Notes under the pieces: model-generated
Told to the model about the DNA's origin: nothing
Seen by the model: only the letters and a program-made list of their open reading frames with translations
The model's database searches: none
From: Pseudobdellovibrio sp.
GTDB lineage: Bacteria > Bdellovibrionota > Bdellovibrionia > Bdellovibrionales > Bdellovibrionaceae
NCBI GenBank assembly: GCA_023701385.1
Contig: JAMPXC010000032.1
Location: forward strand, 1 to 32,580
DNA length: 32,580 nt
Reading direction: 5' to 3'
Shown: in pieces, positions 30,368 through 32,580 of the stretch
Position numbering within the stretch: the stretch's first letter is position 1
How the letters are laid out: each line of letters starts with the position of its first letter
Position numbers and translations under genes: made by a program

Positions 30368-30452
30368 AAAAATACCTATTTTTTTTAAGATCTTGTCATA
30401 AGGCTAGCAAGATTTGGGACTAAATCGCCGATATTTGTTTAGGGTAAACATC

Positions 30453-31025
30453 ATGGGAACATCAGTATCACATCCTTCACCAAGTGGCGTTGAGTGGAAG
30501 GAAGCAAAAGAATCTATAAAAGAAGGGGCACAGCCTCATAATATCGTTCAAAATGTACTTGTAGCATTTGGTGCTGAGTATGGGGCTGAGGCTCAAAAAG
30601 TTCTTGTTGATGCCGGAGTAAAAAAAGTAGCAGAAATTTTAGATGCTAAACTCCAAGGTGCAGTAATAAGAAACGAAATGCTTGTTGCAACCTTTATCAA
30701 TGATGCAAGACGCGAATTAGCACTATCTCAAAGTAACTCATTTTTTGCCGAGCTTGCGCTGTCAGCAGCTTCAAAAGCAATTCTGCAAGGTGGAGAAGCT
30801 CCATCAAAATCATTCGCTGCCGACTTTGCATCTAAAGTTATTGATTATGTAGTTTCTCGTGATCTTCCTTCTACAATAGGCTCGAAAGGTCTCACTAATC
30901 TTGAATCGGTTAAAAGACTGTTGAATTCGGTTTCAGAAAATTTCAAAGCTCGTGCGGAAGCAGGAACAGATACTAATTCGATTCGTATTCTTGAAAGCTT
31001 ATTAGCTATACCTCGGAGACCATAA
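30453..31025 (+). CDS. QatB-like small protein of a QueC-associated defence pair
   Basis: A 190-residue protein whose ATG 30453 follows TAGGGT. An upstream in-frame TTG at 30414 is less likely. The N-terminus is MGTSVSHPSPSG, and the MGTS start followed by a Ser/Pro/Gly stretch is a hallmark of QatB proteins. The rest is mainly helical (NVLVAFGAEYGAEAQKVLVD, FFAELALSAASKAILQGG) with Ala-rich segments. The stop codon overlaps the start of the QueC-like gene by one base, so the two are co-translated. In characterised Qat systems QatB works with the QueC-like QatC, the ATPase QatA and the nuclease QatD. Reports that QatC-type enzymes modify the QatB N-terminus with a deazaguanine group would make the Gly2 end functional. 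Only modest similarity is visible, so this remains a context-supported call. Confidence 0.55.
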   Translation: MGTSVSHPSPSGVEWKEAKESIKEGAQPHNIVQNVLVAFGAEYGAEAQKVLVDAGVKKVAEILDAKLQGAVIRNEMLVATFINDARRELALSQSNSFFAELALSAASKAILQGGEAPSKSFAADFASKVIDYVVSRDLPSTIGSKGLTNLESVKRLLNSVSENFKARAEAGTDTNSIRILESLLAIPRRP

Positions 31026-32580
31026 TGAATGAGTTTATCGTCTCTGTAGATAGAAATCGAAGTGAGTTGAGGGTGACGACTACCGGTCGAGTGCATCTAC
31101 CGTATGGTCGTGAAGGACAACTATGGAATGACATTGAACGGCCGTCGAAGTCTGCACCCGATGGTCAGTTGTCTGCCGAAGCTCAAGATTTAATTGATTT
31201 TGCAACAGCCATTTTTCATCTAGATAAAATTTGTCTTCGAGGTGAACGTGAACAATGGGTTAGAAAGATTCATTTAAAGATTGGGCTAAGAAATCCTGCT
31301 CGATTCAATCTTGTTGCAGATGATCTTAAATGGGCTCTTTCGATTCTTGGTGGGGATAATTTTACTTTTGAAGTTACAGCAATACGTCATGTACCACGTG
31401 AATCAATTAGAACACCAAAGCGTGTGAGAGATTGGGGGCAACTTACTGATGTTGCCTTGTTGTCAGGTGGTCAAGACAGTTATGCGGGCGCAGCTAGAAT
31501 TCTTGAAGATCAAAGAAGCAACCCACTTTTAGTGCGTGTGAACACAAGAGATAAATCAAATCTCCAAGAAATTATTGGGAGATTCAGACAAAAATTTAAT
31601 CGGCAGCCTGCATTTTATTCGCAAACGGTGGCATCTCCAAAGGATGTAAATCAAACGAATAAAGAACGAGAGACTACCCAAAGATTACGTTCTTTTTACT
31701 TTTTAGCTATAGGATCAGTCCTTGGACAGGCTCATAATGTTAACAGACTTCATATCAATGAGAATGGTATAATGGCGATTCATTTACCACTTGATGCGGC
31801 TCGCTCTTCGACTTTTTCTACTCGTACAGCTTACCCGCAGTTTCTAAATCTATTTCAAGGAATTGTAAGAAGATGGTTGGGACATCAAATTGAAATTCGT
31901 AACGCCTTTGCTCTAAATACTAAAACAGAAGTGTTGCAAGAGTGTAGTCGTGTAGGTGTACAGCGTGGCCTCGGACATACAGTTTCATGTGCTCATTCAG
32001 CTACTATTCAACAAACGGTTAAGCGTCAATCTTCCAAAGACCATCTGATGGCCGATGAGGCTCCAGATCTTCATTGTGGCTACTGCTTCCCATGTCTTCT
32101 TCGACGTATTTCAATGTGGAGAGCTGGCTTAGCTAACGATGATGTTGAATATGCTACAGATCCTTTTAAAGTTTTAATTGATGGATCAGCAGATAATTAT
32201 GAGTTCGTCTATGAAGCTAGTTCTGCGGTGCTTGGGTTAATAAGATTGACGATTAAATTCGAGAATCCTGACTTTATATCAATGCTGTCGGAGTATCCGC
32301 AGATTGCCGAATGTGCAACTGTTCTTGGTGAGGGATCTATGAATGCAATAATAGATTTACACAAAAGATTTGCACAAGATGTGAGAGCTTATATCGCAGC
32401 AAATGCTTCATATCTTGAATTTTTCTTTGATCAACAAAGATCGAGACAGTTAGAGCAACAAGTAGCCGCGATAGCTTCAGATCAAGTATTAGATGCTGCA
32501 CTTCAAAAAGCTGAAGTAGATGCTTCAGACGCTTTCTATAAACAAATGAGTAAACTTTTTGATACTTTACGTTTGCGAGT
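31025..32580 (+). CDS. QatC-like QueC-family enzyme (3' end outside window)
   Basis: The frame runs open from ATG 31025 through the right edge (518 complete codons). ALLSGGQDSYAGAARIL (145-160) is the PP-loop ATP-binding site S-G-G-x-D-S of 7-cyano-7-deazaguanine synthase (QueC) relatives. LRSFYFLAIG (221-230), HINENGIMAIHLPLDAARSS (243-262) and STRTAYPQFL (265-274) are blocks typical of the defence-type QueC-like proteins. CGYCFPCLLRR (351-361) with C322 makes the C4 zinc site. The N-terminal 135 residues precede the catalytic domain as in QatC. The visible part already exceeds the usual QatC length of about 430, with an extra helical/coiled-coil tail from about 440. The rest of the gene and any qatA/qatD genes are not in the window. 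Confidence 0.75.
   Translation, partial: MNEFIVSVDRNRSELRVTTTGRVHLPYGREGQLWNDIERPSKSAPDGQLSAEAQDLIDFATAIFHLDKICLRGEREQWVRKIHLKIGLRNPARFNLVADDLKWALSILGGDNFTFEVTAIRHVPRESIRTPKRVRDWGQLTDVALLSGGQDSYAGAARILEDQRSNPLLVRVNTRDKSNLQEIIGRFRQKFNRQPAFYSQTVASPKDVNQTNKERETTQRLRSFYFLAIGSVLGQAHNVNRLHINENGIMAIHLPLDAARSSTFSTRTAYPQFLNLFQGIVRRWLGHQIEIRNAFALNTKTEVLQECSRVGVQRGLGHTVSCAHSATIQQTVKRQSSKDHLMADEAPDLHCGYCFPCLLRRISMWRAGLANDDVEYATDPFKVLIDGSADNYEFVYEASSAVLGLIRLTIKFENPDFISMLSEYPQIAECATVLGEGSMNAIIDLHKRFAQDVRAYIAANASYLEFFFDQQRSRQLEQQVAAIASDQVLDAALQKAEVDASDAFYKQMSKLFDTLRLR

Larger units (their letters stand above)
20790..32580. mobile_element. genomic island next to ssrA (right end outside window)
   Basis: From the tmRNA 3' end onward the genes are of mobile or accessory type: three XRE regulators, a small serine resolvase, a Rep_trans-like initiator, a DUF6499-like protein, a zinc-ribbon protein, a large serine recombinase, a secreted nuclease operon, a DUF4062-baseplate fusion and a Qat-like pair. 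Codon use is also more mixed than the TTA/AAA-heavy backbone. No tyrosine integrase and no second copy of the tmRNA end is visible, so the integrase may be the large serine recombinase or lie beyond the edge. Calling the whole stretch one element is inference. It could be several insertions. Confidence 0.7.

Noticed and set aside
30453-32580. Complete QatABCD system
   Set aside because: Only QatB-like and QatC-like genes are visible. QatA and QatD are absent from the window, so completeness cannot be claimed.
20790-32580. Second copy of the tmRNA 3' end (att repeat)
   Set aside because: Reading through the island I found no repeat of the tmRNA 3' sequence, so no right boundary is proposed.
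1-32580. CRISPR array or insertion sequence
   Set aside because: No regularly spaced direct repeats and no DDE transposase motifs were seen.

Overview
The window looks like a chromosomal segment of a Bdellovibrio-type bacterium (Bdellovibrionota). This rests on an MglA-like polarity GTPase gene between recR and nadA, on TIGR02147-family and lipoprotein genes typical of the group, and on a low-GC, TTA/AAA-rich codon style that fits the AT-richer relatives (such as B. exovorus or other Pseudobdellovibrionaceae) better than B. bacteriovorus HD100. The species call is inference.

Backbone, 1-20789. A minus-strand housekeeping run reads, in transcription order: SRP RNA, dnaX, ybaB, recR, mglA-like, nadA, a phosphopantetheinyl transferase, and a PilZ-like gene cut by the left edge. 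dnaX has no usable ATG/GTG/TTG at its conserved N-terminus and appears to start at CTG. Then come two plus-strand lipoprotein genes flanking a minus-strand srkA-type kinase gene, a secreted protein with two related beta domains, and a TIGR02147 regulator. A complete minus-strand cbb3 oxidase locus follows (ccoI-ccoS-ccoNO-ccoQ-ccoP-ccoG-tauE/safE-like). It has a fused CcoN-CcoO and a single-haem CcoP. An FNR-type regulator with four candidate cluster cysteines lies just upstream, and two FNR-like boxes precede ccoI. This is a low-oxygen respiration unit with its own sensor, copper loader and assembly factors. The backbone ends at ssrA (tmRNA).

Accessory island, from 20790 to beyond the right edge. 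Downstream of the tmRNA 3' end the content changes to mobile and defence-like genes: three XRE regulators, a small serine resolvase with a palindrome-rich upstream region, a Rep_trans-like initiator, a zinc-ribbon protein and a large serine recombinase. The cargo includes (i) a protein joining an N-terminal DUF4062 (TIR-like fold) domain to a C-terminal phage baseplate gp25/W-like domain, (ii) an XRE-led operon encoding two exported proteins and a secreted thermonuclease-like enzyme, and (iii) at the right edge a QatB-like/QatC-like pair. The latter is a MGTS-starting small protein followed by a QueC-family enzyme that runs off the window, so it is probably part of a 7-deazaguanine-based anti-phage system.

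The most unusual items are the DUF4062-baseplate fusion and the atypical QatB/QatC pair. No tyrosine integrase, CRISPR array or second copy of the tmRNA end was seen, so the right boundary of the island is outside the window.
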